This document shows positions 1 to 13,000 of a stretch of 64,000 bases of DNA, piece after piece. Within the stretch, counting starts at the first letter, position 1; each line of letters begins with the position of its first letter. Made by a program: the position numbers and the translations under genes. The stretch is from Piper betle (taxonomy: Eukaryota > Streptophyta > Magnoliopsida > Piperales > Piperaceae), in contig JAURVB010012890.1 in assembly GCA_033002965.1 (NCBI GenBank), forward strand, positions 30,001 through 94,000. Direction: 5' to 3'. Below the pieces are notes generated by a model. The model saw nothing but the letters and a program-made list of their open reading frames with translations. It was not told the DNA's origin and did no database searches.

Positions 1-1
1 T

Positions 2-673
<672 letters not shown>

Positions 674-677
<4 letters not shown>

Positions 678-955
678 CCTTAAATCTTTGTGTACTGACT
701 CCTAATCGAATTATTTGGGACTCAGAAGTGAAAGAAATTATTTTACCTACTAATAGTGGCCAAATTGGCGTATTACCAAACCACGCACCTTCATTGCTAC
801 AGCTGTAGATATAGGTATTTTGAGAATACGCCCCGATGACCAATGGGTAACGATGGCTTTGATGGGCGGTTTCGCTAGAATAGGCAATAATGAGATCACC
901 ATTTTGGTAAATGATGCGGAGAGGGGTAGTGACATTGATCTGCAAGAATTGAGGC
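674..955 (+). pseudogene. atpE: Plastid atpE fragment (nuclear plastid DNA)
   Basis: This is the plastid ATP synthase CF1 epsilon subunit, from its start ATG. The reading [20 protein letters not shown] and later [15 protein letters not shown] are clear. Two extra bases near 793-796 shift the frame just after the NHAP segment. Similarity ends about 955, after the SDIDLQE segment, so the C-terminal helical part is absent. The sequence then runs into DNA from a different part of the plastome, next to rrn5. It is a dead plastid copy. A nuclear mitochondrial homologue, ATP synthase delta-prime, lies about 49 kb downstream in this window but is unrelated by recent descent. Confidence 0.93.
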
Positions 956-1012
956 CTCACTATTACTAGCCAATAGGCTTTTCTCTTATGCCTTTCTTTA
1001 TTTATGGTTCGA

Positions 1013-1134
1013 GATTTTGGTGTCCTACGCGTAGAGGAACCACACCAATCCATCCCGAACTTGGTGGTTAAACTCTACTGTGGTGACGATATTGTAGGGG
1101 AGGTCTTGTGCAAAAATAGCTCAATGCCAGGATG
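1013..1134 (+). pseudogene. rrn5: Plastid 5S rRNA gene copy (nuclear plastid DNA)
   Basis: The stretch matches plastid 5S rRNA over its whole length, including the GAACCACACCAATCCATCCC core and the closing GCCAGGATGAT. Differences from the usual plastid sequence are mostly C-to-T or G-to-A at former CpG sites (for example TGTGGTGACGATATTG where TGCGGTGACGATACTG is expected). That is the decay pattern of methylated nuclear DNA. In plastomes rrn5 lies in the inverted repeat, far from atpE, so the join near 955-1012 is a rearrangement. Confidence 0.93.
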
Positions 1135-1239
1135 ATAAAAAGCTTAACACCTATTATTCTTTTTTTTCACGTGCACCCGCACTTTATATGTGCAAGTCAA
1201 TTTCACCATTTCTTGACTCCCTGAAAACTTGATAAAATC

Positions 1240-3835
1240 TATACATAAGTTTGAGAAGGGATTTATATAAGATGCCTGAAGGCAACTTACAGTGGATCTT
1301 ATTTTCAAAATCAGATTCAAGGGATCTCATCCTCGAGAATTATTAATCTAAAAAACTATTCGATTAAATGACCCGAGTTAAGTGAGATCCTAACACCACT
1401 TAGCCCGTCCTGCATTGTAATGACTCAGCCCAAATGCAATATAATGGGCTGAGTTATCTTTTCAAAAACTTGGTTGACCACTTTTAAAGAGATGACTTAT
1501 CTTAGTATGTTGTATTTTAGGCCAGGTCGTTACATGCAATCAATAAAATAAATCACAATAGAATAAGCAATAAACAAAGGGTGAGACCTAAACGGATTTG
1601 GTAAAAGTTCTAAGCGAAGCCACACGCCTAGGCGGCAAGCTCCTATTCTGTACATACACATCATAATTAACTACTAATGCCCATGCTAACTGTATGACGC
1701 AAATATGAAATGTATGCATGTGAATCATTACCTAATCAAGAATAATATAATTACTTACATTAATATCAAGAAATCAATAAATGAATTAAATTATTAAATC
1801 TTCTTATCATTACTTTTAACTGGGTGGCTATATCACAGTTCCTTAACTTATCATCATTTCTTATCAATCCTCATTAAATTAGATTAGTAATCATAATGAT
1901 GATTAATTAGCTCAATATTCCTACTTATGATACTTTGCCCTTAATTAAGTTTACTAATCCTCATTATGTTATTCTACGTCCAATTTCTATTATAAATTAG
2001 CTTCCTAATAACTAATAATTAATTGATACAGTTATAATACTAATATACAATTATCACAATTTCTAAAATTATCTTTATCATAATTAATTTCATAATAAAT
2101 TAATTTGAATTATCATTAACCATTATAGATTCTTATTTACATGAAAAATTTATTAATCAATAGATGATTATCAAAAATTTCAAAATTAATATATTAAAAA
2201 AATATGAAAAATTCATAAAAATATTAAAAATATGCATAATGATTAAAATAAATTAAAAATAAAAAATTTGAGAAGCTATATGCATTTCATAATGATTCAG
2301 ACTTGAATCAGTGACGACAAGGGTAGTCATGGCTGTCAAAGGTGACAAGGGGTGGCGGCCATGGCTGGAAATTGGCCGGCAAGGGAAGGGACTAGGGTGG
2401 AAGGCTTAGGGCTAGGGTTAGGTGACCTAGGGTGGTCAGCCAACGGCAGTGATGGCGGCAATTCACTGTTGTTGGCAGTCGAGTAGCTAGAGAGGAGGGT
2501 GAGTAGGTGTAGGGAAAGGGAAGAGAGGAAAATGAAAGGGTAGAAGAGGGTCAATTGGAATGGCCTCGCTGGCAGCAAGGCAAACGACGACGACAAGAAA
2601 ACGAACAAGGGCGGCAACGAACAAAGTAGGTGGAAGAAGAAGATGGAATACATAGGTGAGGGGGGAAGGAGACTACTGCTAGCGGCGGCGTGTCAATGGC
2701 GGCGATAAGAGACGGCGGCAGGAAGGGGCAATTGCTAATATAGGTAGGGGAAGAGAAGAAAGAGGAAGAAAGGGACTGGGCGGCATCGCTGCTGGCGGCG
2801 GCGCGGTCATCGGTAATAGTGGTCATCGAAACAAGGTGGGGCATCAGTCGTTAAGAAGAAAACAAGGGAAGGGCATTGGGGTTTGGTGCGGGGGTAATTT
2901 TGTAAATAATAATAAATGAATTCCAAAAAATACAAAATAAAATATAATAAAATACCTTAAAATAAAATAATTGAGTCCTAACTTGAATGACATCCTCTAA
3001 GCCTACTAAACTACCCAAAAATAATAAATATCGTGTCTTAATGTGATAAACAACCTAATTACAATTCTACAGTCCACTAAAAATAAAAGAAATTGGGCGT
3101 GTTTATATATACTATGATAAAGGGTTGTGGAAGGCAATCGAGCTTGGGTGAGGGAAATTGAAGGAAGAAGAAGGGAAGGGGGAGCTTGGGCAGCAGCGGG
3201 TGGCAAGGGTCATCGAGAGGGATGGAGGTCAGGTAGGGTAAAAGGGGGAGGAAGATGGTCGATGTGGTAGAATTAGGGGAGGGGTAGTTTGGGCAGTAGG
3301 GGGTTTAACCAAGGTCAGACTAGGAATTTGAGGTAAAAAAATATTTTTTTTGAAAATCTAAGGGTATTTTAATAATTTTACATTCGTTTAAGATATAATC
3401 AATTAGGTGTAAAGTAAGTTCTAGAAGTTGTCTAAGGGCTGTCAAGGCGTCTCAAACGAGTCATGGGCGTAAGTCAAAATAAAATAAAAATAAAACAAAC
3501 TTGACATCTACTGAATGACATGCTCTAGAAGCTACCAACCTAACCAAAAATCCTAACCAACACATCCTAATATGATCAATAGCCTAAATCTAATTCTACT
3601 ATCCACTCAACAAAATAAAATAAGCAGAACATACTCTCGTATATACTATTAACTCAATGTGTTGTTGTGTAGTTGCATTATATACTCGGGTATATAAGAA
3701 CCCTCGTAGCATGAACATACAGTCGGCCTCGGCACCACGTACATGTTCTGAAAGCTAAACCAACCTGGCCAAATGGTTGAACTGATCAGTTGGCGACTAT
3801 AAAATCATGACTCAGGTTGTAGGCTATTTTTTTCG
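1240..3835. mobile_element. Decayed TGTAAC-type element, copy 1
   Basis: This region resembles the element at 39326-42178 in several blocks in the same order. 1318-1400 matches 40485-40560 (GGATCTCATCCTCGAG, then a CCCGAGTTAAGTGRGATCC block). 1570-1690 matches 40620-40740 (CACGCCTAGGCGGC). A purine-rich GC block at 2330-2890 is the counterpart of 41040-41740. The AT-rich block after it occurs twice here, at about 2930-3110 and 3480-3650, so this copy carries an internal duplication. Its 5' end is missing or unrecognisable next to the plastid insertion, and the 3' end near 3835 is approximate. No open reading frame here looks like a protein; the ORFs in the GC block are low complexity. Confidence 0.6.
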
Positions 3836-4370
3836 TTCCATTTTCTTTATAAAGACTTTTACATTTTTTTTATTCAATGCAACCTTTTCCAAACACCTTG
3901 ACAACCTTTATTTAAAAATTTGACTAAAAAATGATAAATAAATAACACAAACGAACACCCTAATAATTGTTCAAACTTATTATTGTAAAAATAATTATTG
4001 GAAAATAAGAAGCATGTTCTAAAAATTGAAGCTAAGTAAAAAAAATTGAAAAAATAAATTAGATATTTGATAAATGTATTAATAAACATTAGTTTTAAAA
4101 ATTAATGAGATATTAATATTTATAATTAAAATTATAATTTAATAATCGGGCATCATGTGCCATATATCATCTCTCTATTTCGAACCAAAAAATTTATAAC
4201 TAGGTACTCATTTCTCTCAAACCATACCCTATTATTAATTATCTCAACCCCTTCCCACTAAAATTTGGTCATGGTCCAGCACCTAATTTGACAATCCCAA
4301 TAAACACCCTTAAGCGATGAGGTAGCTCGACCATATTTGTATCTACCCAGCCAGTTCTGACCATGGCAAC

Positions 4371-6325
4371 TGTTACAACCTTGAGTCTAGGATGCGCCGG
4401 GAGCTAGGGTTTGGCGGTTGTTCCTAGTCATCCCGCATCCGAACATGGATAGTCAGTGCTATCCAAGTAGTGAAACAACTTACCATACACTAACCGTGTT
4501 ATAGTTGCAGGTAGTTGGACCATGGTGCACGTAGCTGTCGAGCCAAGTGTTGGGAGACAGCAAGTATCGGCACATGCTGCGGTATATGGTGTACCAGGCA
4601 TGTGGCTATGGTCGAGTCCAAGAAACCTCAAGATGGTGCTAGCTCATGATATGGAGTGCTAGTTGGGTGCTGGTGATCGAGTACCGGGGCTAGGCGTCAC
4701 GAGCAGGTCGGTGTTTATGTCGGTGGAGTAAGGTTGGGTGCAACCGAGCGTACCAAGTAGAATACCGATCAAGCTGCCGAGTAGCATGCCGGGTAGTACA
4801 TAGCAAAATACCGGTACTGGGCGTTGAGGCACGGGAAAGCAGCATGGGCGCTAGCACGTGATCGCTGGTGTGGGAGCGCGAGCAAGCGCACAGGTGCATG
4901 CCGATCAAAATAGCAGCATGTTGGAGCGCACAGTGCAGGCTTGTAGCGGTATGCAGTTACCGATGTTTGGAGCAGTATTTGGTTCTTGGCGGTAGCGATG
5001 TCCAGCGGTGATCTGGTGCCGACAGTCGGCACTGGGTGTTGACGTGTGTGGCGACACTAGATGCTGGAGTTTGCAGCGGTAGATGGATGCCGGTCTTGGA
5101 GCCAGAAACTGCTGGAAGTGTCGAAAAGGTTGATCTTGTGGCTGAGTTTTTGCTAGGGTTGAGCCAGTAGGCGAGATGGTTGAACTAGCGGTGCAACCGA
5201 TGGTTTGGAGAAAGCTTCATGGAAAGAGGGTAGGAGCATATCTAGAGAGGATCTGGATATCCTGATATTCCAAGCATGAGCAATGTTGCAACAGACTCAG
5301 GTTGGAGATTAGCCTAAGCCATGGGGAATATCCTGGACGTGATCAGATTTATGGATAAGGACGTGGTGAATCTTAGGTGATCTTTTGGAGATAAAGATTA
5401 CGGGGAAGATTTGGGTTTATCTGGAGTTGGTGAACACGAGTTAGGGTTTTCTATATAAGGGACGACCTCTTGTATGGGAAAAAAGGGAGGAAAGAAAAAA
5501 GGAAGAACGTCTGGTAGAGGAGAGAACTGCTGGAAAGAGTTGTGTTGAGGTTTCTGTGGAGAGAAGCATACCGAGATCAAGGTAGGGAGACGGTGAAGGG
5601 CTGTAGTCGATCCTTGGAGTAGGATTGGTCTTCACGTGCAGACTGCTGGAATAGTCAAGTTGACCGGGATCGAGGTATTACACAATTAACGTTCTTATCA
5701 ACCCCTTGCATATACTAGTTGAGGAATTTGCATGTAACCAGTTGATCCAAGGGGGACGACTATGGGTTGAGGGTGAGGACCGATTGAGGGTGTTCTCACG
5801 GTCTCTCAAGCGAGGTTGAGAGATTCGGCCTAGGGTTTGCATGTCCACAACCGACAAGTAGTCTGGGTGGGATTACTTGTGTCCTTTGTTTATGATTTAA
5901 ATAAAGGTTGGGATGGAGTTCCTGTAATTGAGTGGTTGTCAACGTCGGTATTTGGCATTGGGCGTCAATCTAAGGATTCCGGGATTGAGGCTGTACTATG
6001 AACGGGTAGCGGTACTTGTGCCAGTAGTGGGTAGCCGGTGCATTGGGACATTGAGCGACAGGACTTGGCGAGCGTGTAGTGCTGTGGTGTGTTGTTTGGT
6101 GATCGGTACCTAGTACGAGGCACTGTTGTTTAGGTAGTCGACAGGGTTTGTTGTGCTGGGCGTGTTGGTGCATAGCGGTATTGACAACGGGATTGGTTTC
6201 CGTCTCTCATAGGAATTGTCGAGAGGGGCGTGACTTGTGGAAGGCTGGTGTTCCCAGGGGCGGAATACGCTGCACAGACGCTAATAAGTAGGCAAACAAT
6301 TCTACCTTGAATCAAGTCTGTGACA
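4371..6325 (+). mobile_element. Probable solo LTR with 5-bp target duplication
   Basis: The segment begins TGTTACAACC and ends CTGTGACA, so it has TG...CA ends with a short inverted match. It is flanked by the direct repeat GCAAC (4366-4370 and 6326-6330), the 5-bp duplication expected for an LTR retrotransposon. Inside are a TATA-like CTATATAAGG at 5451-5460 and an AATAAA at 5900-5905, placed as promoter and polyadenylation signal would be in an LTR. At 1,955 bp it is long for an LTR but within the range of plant Ty3 elements. I see no primer-binding site, polypurine tract or gag-pol, so a solo LTR left by recombination is the simplest reading. The ORFs in it are not protein-like. Confidence 0.6.
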
Positions 6326-6330
6326 GCAAC

Positions 6331-6809
6331 AATCTTATGGTCAATATGGCTATGCCTGCACCAGACCTAGCAAGAGCAGGCCTAATTTGGGCAAGGCCAT
6401 TTGCCCTGTGATTTAGGTTTTATTTGGAGAAAACAAAGTTTTGTCCAAACACCACCCAAATATAAGGGTATTTAAGCAATAACATAAAAAAAACCAAACG
6501 ATGGTAAATTTTATATAAAGTACTGTTAAATCGTAAATAATATATCTTTCAGTATTTAATCGGAAATTTAACCCCTTTGGGAAATGCGAACGCCCACTTG
6601 TAAGTTGTACCCATGATAGTGCTTGAGTGGTGCACGATGACCAGGCGTACCTAAAATATGGGAACTCCTAAGCGGTAACGCGCGCCTTTATTTTAGTAGT
6701 AAACTAAATAAATACGTACCCACGTTTTCTCGTAGATTAGGAAAGGTATACATATACACCAATTGGCCGGCCATGGAAGACACCAAAGCTTCGTCGGCGA
6801 CGTCGATCC
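6331..6809. other. Spacer upstream of the LisH gene
   Basis: AT-rich single-copy-looking sequence between the solo LTR and the LisH-only gene. It should hold that gene's promoter, but I see no convincing TATA box or other site. Confidence 0.4.
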
Positions 6810-8940
6810 ATGGCCGCTTCCCTCTCCGCCGTGGAGTTGAACTGCCTCATCTTCCGATACCTCCAAGAATCTGGTGCGTATTTCCACTCCTGCCCACTGA
6901 TGTTTTCTTTTTGCTTGATTTCAACTGTGCACATTCCATAGGTCGATCGAGTCTTTTTTTCTTTTAATGGATGTGTTGATGGCTTTGTATTGTACAGAAT
7001 AATGAATTTTAGGTGTTCTTGTTCTAAGATCATGGTATGGCTTATGAGGAACATGCAAGATCAATGCTTTGTGTTCTTTTTATTTTTGGGGAAAGTTTTG
7101 TGTTCTTGTTTTATGTAACGTTTTTGGATCTTTCTTGGGTGTGAATTTGTGTTTTTATTTTTTGTTACCACCTATATTAAAAGTAAATGAAAACCAAAAA
7201 AATAACATAAAATAAGAGAATATACCTACGATTTTTTTAAAAAAAATAAAGCAATAGTGCAATTTTTTCAGAACAAATTTTACATCCCTATGGGGTGTTT
7301 GGTTCGGTTATTTTAAGCTTTTTTATTGGGAAAATATAAAATAATAGCGATAATGGCAAAATGTTAGCAAAATATAAGGTGATAGAGGCATTCTTTAAAA
7401 TCTTTCACAAAATATTAGAAAATAGAAAAGAGAGGTTGATCCATTTTTTTTAATACTTAAAATAAAATTACCTTAAAAATTATAACTGCCAAATTGTTGT
7501 TTTAAGGGCTCTCTATCACTTTTTATAATTATAATAATAAAAAGAACTTTGTCATAAAATTTTCTTGAGATTTTCATCTAAAATTTTATATCACTACCAA
7601 ATGCCCTATTAAGAGTGAATAATAGAATCCTCGCAAGTAGGGAGCCCAAAATTTCTCATAAAAGAGGGTGTTCCTGACCAATGGGGTAAACCTGAATCAT
7701 AGTTTTTTACAATTGTAATAAGCCTTTAGCCCTATTGGCCAAGACGTGAGACAAAAAGTAATGAGTTGGCCTTTTGGAAGGGTTTTGTTCTAGTGGGATT
7801 TGAAGCTAGTCAGTTGGCTTCAAAACTATGATAACTTATCATTTCTAGATGCTTATGTTCTTTGGAGATGACATCTTTCAAACTTGTCATTTCCAGTGCT
7901 ACGATGTGAATTTTTGTTTTTCATAAAGTCTTTCAGGACTGTTTACTTTAAGTCAAAATGAAGCTTAGATCACCATGTAATCTTACGTGAATTGTAAATC
8001 TTATATAAGTATTTCGATATGTGTTGCTGTGTAATGTTTGTTGATATTCAAAGTATTTGCAATCTTATTCGAGTTTGAATTCTTGTATTTTATTGGTATT
8101 TACCAATTGGTTTAGGGTTCTCACTTTTAGAATATTTTAAATCACAAATAGAGTTTCAGTGGAGTTAATTTTGATTTTTCAACACTATTAGTAGTATTTA
8201 GTATTTAACATAAGCATAAAGTCAAATTCAAAGTGATCTATTTTCATATCTTGGATTAGTCACCCTTCTTGTAAATAAGAGGAAAATAATTTAAAAAATC
8301 AACGGAAATACATGGGTTTTATGATAAGTTTTGTTTGTTATTGTATAATGAGATAGATGAGACAGAGTGTGTGTCTCCAAGAAGAGGTTATAGTTTGTTT
8401 GCTTGAAGAAAACAATATTAGCATTTGTGATTTTAATTTGTGCTTTATAGGTCTTACACACGCGGCATTTGTTTTCGGATGTGAAGCAAGGATAGATAAT
8501 ATCAGCTCGTTTGGTACAAACTTAGTTCCACCTGCTGCTATCATTACTCTTGTGCAGAAAGGACTCCTATATACAGAGCTAGAAGCTAATAATGTAAGAA
8601 CAGGTTTTCACATTTTATGCTGCTTTACTTTGAGTTTGCCCTGGCTAATATTATGTTTCTATGTCAATCAATTAAAGCTTGCAAAATTTTCATAATATTT
8701 GATGTTTGCACATAATGACAGGATGAATTTGCTGTTGATGATGATGATTTTTCCTTTCTACAACCTTTCGATCTTATCACAAAAGATGTGGATCAATTGC
8801 GAAAAATAATAATAGATAGGAAGAAGAATATCCAGAAGGAGAAAGGTAAAAGGAAAGAAAAGGATAAGGGCTGTGAACAACAATATGAAACAGGTCGCAA
8901 AACGTTTTTGAAGAGATGGGGCAGATATGGGAAAAGATGA
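6810..8940 (+). CDS. LisH-only HOS15/TBL1-like protein (truncated paralogue)
   Basis: Three exons, 6810-6873, 8451-8593 and 8722-8940, all with GT-AG junctions, join into an intact 141-codon frame. Residues 1-22 (MAASLSAVELNCLIFRYLQE...) and the next exon (THAAFVFGCEA..., LVPPAAIITLVQKGL) match the N-terminal LisH dimerisation domain of plant HOS15, the TBL1/TBLR1 homologue. Exon 3 carries the following acidic DDDDFSFLQP segment and a Lys-rich stretch. HOS15 continues into a WD40 propeller; here a stop follows after about 30 more residues and no WD40 sequence is seen downstream. In HOS15 and TBL1, LisH mediates self-association and co-repressor assembly, so this product could at most be a dimerisation fragment (inference). 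Intron 1 holds a MITE at 7292-7606. It could be a truncated duplicate pseudogene that happens to stay open. Confidence 0.72.
7292..7606. mobile_element. Tourist-like MITE, copy 1
   Basis: A 315-bp AT-rich element with ends GGGGTGTTTGGT and ACCAAATGCCC, which are imperfect inverted repeats, flanked by the 3-bp direct repeat TAT (7289-7291 and 7607-7609). These fit a small PIF/Harbinger-type MITE. It has no coding capacity. It lies in intron 1 of the LisH-only gene. A decayed second copy is at about 59900-60179. Confidence 0.55.
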
Positions 8941-10611
8941 ATTGAAGCAACAAATATTGATAGAGATGACTCAAGATGAGCTTGGCTATTGGGAGAGATG
9001 ACTCAAGATTAGCATGAAGATTGAATTCTGCTGTGGTAACTTAGGATCTGATTGAAACTAGCATGAGACATCAATTAACAACAGCACAGATTGGTGCCTT
9101 TTTTGTTCTGATATTAGTGTCAGAATTTTCTTCTGTTGAAAATACGTAGTGTCAAATTGTATAGTTTTACAAAATGCCATTGATCCAGTTGTTTCTTGAC
9201 CTTGTAATTTCTTAATAGACGATTACATGGTTTGAGAGTTCATGATAGTTGTTGAAGTGATTCATAGCAGAAAGTTGGGTATATAATGTTTTCTTTTACA
9301 GCAGCTATGCAAAATTAGTATGTAGAGAGAAAACTACTTATTGTTCTTTACAAAAAATTCATTAGAAGATTGTTGTCATCAAATACTTAAATCTGATGTT
9401 GATATTGACTTTGGATTTTTAACGGATTCAAGTTTTCTGCGCACGCTCAAACTGCTGAAGTTACGAAATTCATTTCAGATTCTTTTCCTGACAAAAAAAG
9501 AGAAAATTTAGCAAAAAATCAATCATCTTCATTAATTAGGTTGTATTAGGTTTAATAATATGTCCATGGGCTTGTTTCCCATCACCTAATGCTTGATGAA
9601 AATATTTCAAATTATATAAATTTTGCATAATAATATAGATTGACGAAAATGTTTCAACATATATAAACATAATCATATGGCTCCACCAAAGAATCGGGAA
9701 ACTTATAAAATTGATATATGTAATTAATGACAAAAATATTGATATTTTACTAAAAAAATTCATTTTTTAAATATAATAAAGTGAGATGCAACTAAGATTT
9801 CTACCAATGTGGTCTCTTTTGAAAATTTTAAACCTATAAAAAAATGATTATTTTTAAAAGATAATTTTATTATATAATTAATTTACATTTACATCATAAC
9901 TAACTTTTTGCAAGTTATAATGAGTAAAATTTTATATCATAACTAACTGTTTGCAAGTTATAACGAATAAAATTTTATATTTTTATATCTTATTCATACC
10001 AATGAAACCCCATAATTTATTGGCATAATCAATCAATGCTCCGCATCATATGGTTTGCCTACCAAAAACGATCATACTTTTGTGTAGGTAGAACAGCGAC
10101 AGACAAAACTACTAGCAATTTTCAAATCTGGCCACCATTTCAAATCAAATCACGGTAAATTTTTTATATTGATGAAAACATCTTCATTATCTAATCGTCC
10201 TCGTAATCTAATAACTAATATCAAATACAACATACATAAAAGTAAATAAATATGCTTCATACAGTCACAATTGAAAACCAATCTAAAATCTTACTAGATT
10301 GTGAATTTAGTTTTGTTTAGATTAGAATTATTTCGATCTTGTTTTTTTGTAATGTTTTCACCCAAGAGAAAAGAGGGAATGATAGAGCATCGGGTATTTG
10401 AGTGCTAACACCATCATGATCTCGTCTGCTTGGTCTGGTTGGACGTTTGACACGCACAGCAACATTTCCCATTTCCCATTTCCCATTTCCATACTTGCAG
10501 AGGAAAACTTTGACTGCCTTACCCATGAGAGAACAGGCTCTTGGAGACGTGGTTTTGAAGGGAAGCGGAGTTTTTGCTGACATTGAATAGGTTTTTGGAA
10601 GTTTCGCCAAT
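8941..10611. other. AT-rich intergenic region with a short tandem duplication
   Basis: I see no gene here. A 44-bp tandem duplication lies at 9892-9978 (unit begins ATCATAACTAACT, with CAAGTTATAA inside). A small repeat of GAGATGACTCAAGAT occurs at 8963 and 8996, just after the LisH gene stop. A CCCATTT triplet repeat lies near 10470-10490. Confidence 0.5.
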
Positions 10612-10619
10612 GCTAAAAC

Positions 10620-11546
10620 CATGGTTGCATGAATCGGAATCGGAATCGGAATCGGAATCGGAATCGGAATTAGAATCGGAATCAGAATCGGTCTGAATCG
10701 GCCAAGAATCGGTTCAATTGAATCGGTCCAAATTAATTTAATCGGTCATATATAATAATTTAACATTTTACAATATAAATATATTAAAATTGGGTATTGA
10801 TGTTATTTTGATATTATTCTGTGTATTATAGTTTATGATATTTTTAAATATTTTTAAAGATTTTTTAAAATTATTTAGAATTAATTATTATTTTTGACTC
10901 GGGTTAGACTCGAGTCAACTTTTAATTACGAGAATGCCACCCTCCCCTCTCTACCCCCCGCCGCCGCCGGTGGCCGGTCGGCGGCGATGTCGGCAGCCCG
11001 GTCGGACGAACCGTCGGCCGGCGGAATCGCGGCGAAGCGTCGGACGGCCGAATCGCGGCGGAATCGCGGCAGAAGCGCGGCGAAATCGGGCGGAAGCGTC
11101 GGACGGCGGAAGTCGAGTTCGGGCGGCGGTCGCAGCGTCTGCGGCGGAATCGCGGCGGAGGGCGGAGCCGAGGTCGGAATCGGGCGGCGGTGGCGTGGTC
11201 GGACGGAGCTGAGTCGGACGGCGGAGGCGCGGCGGAGCGAACGCGGCGGGGAATCGGGGGAGAGGGTTTGATTTAGGTTTTTAAATCCAAATTACCATTT
11301 TGCCCATGCTTAAATAATTTAATAAAAATTACACCTAGGGTATTTTGGTAATTTTGCAATAAAACCGATTTCGATTTAAATCGGCCGATTCCAATTCGAG
11401 TTAAATCGGTCGGAATCGGCCGAAACCCGCCGATTCAAGGCCCGATTCGGGGCCGACCGAGTCGGCCCCGAAATCGGATCGGCGCGACGCCAATCCGATT
11501 TAAATCGGCCGATTCTGCACGGAATCGGCCGATTCGTGCATCACTG
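10620..11546 (+). mobile_element. Non-autonomous hAT-type element 1
   Basis: The element is bounded by a perfect 8-bp target duplication, GCTAAAAC, at 10612-10619 and 11547-11554. Its ends are CATGGTTGCATGAATCGG and, read inward from the right, CAGTGATGCACGAATCGG. The duplication length and a CA-type terminus point to the hAT superfamily. The motif AATCGG or its complement is repeated many times near both ends, including a GAATCG hexamer array at about 10628-10690; such subterminal arrays are typical transposase-binding sites. The interior has an AT-rich block, then a GC-rich Arg/Gly/Ser-coding stretch (10934-11271) that is low complexity and not a recognisable protein. There is no transposase, so it would need one in trans. 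Confidence 0.78.
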
Positions 11547-11554
11547 GCTAAAAC

Positions 11555-12087
11555 ATCTCGGAGACACGATCGTTGTTTTATTGTCTTATGGGGAGAGTAA
11601 AACATTAATTATGCCTTAATCTCCATCAATGCTTACCTTAAAGAATTGTGGGTGCATTAGTCTCCACCAAGTGCAGATTCAAGATGCATGCTGAACTACG
11701 CTGCCCTTCCTTTTCAATCGATTGTAGAGAAAACAAACCATCTTACCTCCGGTGAATGATTCATTTCTTCTTCCTTTTTCCATGCTCCAGTTTAGACTGG
11801 ATAGGTACATGCGGGTTGCTACTACTGTTTGTTATCTGGCTCACAATTATTTGGTCTTGGGCATGATTTGCACCAAATATGTTGGTAAGTGTATGATCAC
11901 GACGTTGGAATGAGTTGTGATACATCCCTCGTTGTCATTTCCCTACTTTTATTGAGAAATATCCTACCTATAATCTCTACTTACTTGAAGAAATCCAATA
12001 TTTTTGCTTGAAATCTCGTCCCAGGTGGTCAGGGTGTTAACTGAACTGCCATGAAACTCAGAGCCCCATTCCCTCTAATTGTCTTGA
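11555..12087. other. Intergenic spacer between two hAT-type insertions
   Basis: Unique-looking sequence with no reading frame of note and no clear repeat. It lies between two insertions of the same element family only about 540 bp apart. Confidence 0.5.
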
Positions 12088-12095
12088 CTCAAAAC

Positions 12096-12992
12096 CATGG
12101 TTGCAAAATTTGAAATTAAAATCGGTTTTGAAGGAATCATTGAATTGGATCGAGTCAGTCCAAATCGGCTAGGAATCGGTCCAAATCGGACTTATGTAAA
12201 AATTTAAACGTAGTCAACATTGATAGGTTATTAGTTACAAAAAATGTCATTTTGATGTTATTTTTATATTAAGATGTATATTATACTTTATGATATTTTT
12301 ATATTTGTCGGATTTTTTTTTGAATTTTTTGGAGTTAGTTATTATTTTTGACTCGAGTCAGAGTTGAATAAACTTTTAATTACGAAAATGTTACCATTAG
12401 GGGAAGAAATATCGGGTTCTCCCCCCCCTTCTCTCTCCTTGACGCGCCTCCCATCACCTCCGTTGTCGCTAAATGTCGTCCTCAGTCGCTCGTGGCCTTG
12501 TCTCCCCGCCGCCCCGTCCCCTGCCCATAGCCCCCCCCCCCACCCTTCACCCCACCAAGCGTGCCCCATTCCCCGCTCCGCCAAGCCTACCCCATCTTGC
12601 CTTGTCTTCCAACCCCCTAGTTGCCCACCCGAGTTCCCCCTGCCCAACCTCACCCTGCTGCCCTGTCCCCCTGGCCTAACCTTACACGGCCGCCCATCAC
12701 CTCTCTTCCGACCATCCCCCTACCCCGTTTCCCCCTATCACCCCCACCTGCCGCCTACTGCCCTGTTTCCCCCACCTACCCGGTTGGCAAATCTCCTCCA
12801 CTGCCTTACCTCAATCGGCCAATTTTCGCCATGTCGACTCGAGGTGTAAATTAGTTCGAATCGGTTTAAATCGGCCGATTCTTGGTCCGATTTTTTGCCC
12901 AATCAATTTGTTTATATTTTGATTCGATTTCACAATGAGCTGATTTAAATCGGCATTTTCTCACTCATAATCGGCCAATCTTTTTATCCCTG
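12096..12992 (+). mobile_element. Non-autonomous hAT-type element 2
   Basis: It is flanked by a perfect 8-bp duplication, CTCAAAAC, at 12088-12095 and 12993-13000. The left end CATGGTTGCAAAAT matches element 1. The right end, read inward, is CAGGGATAAAAAGAT, a classic hAT-like terminus. It is in the same orientation as element 1. The same architecture follows: AATCGG-rich ends, the AT block with TTATTTTTGACTCGAGT at about 12340-12358, then a pyrimidine-rich GC block (12415-12830) whose three open frames encode only Pro/Ser/Leu runs. It lacks a transposase. It is more diverged from element 1 inside than at the ends. Confidence 0.78.
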
Positions 12993-13000
12993 CTCAAAAC

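Noticed and set aside
10894..11271. Open frames of 92 and 125 codons in the GC-rich block of hAT element 1
   Set aside because: Arg/Gly/Ser low-complexity products in several frames at once; this is what GC-rich repeats give, with no domain or splice context.
12364..12854. Pro/Ser/Leu-rich ORFs of up to 161 codons in hAT element 2
   Set aside because: Pyrimidine-rich repeat sequence open in three frames; no sign of real coding selection.
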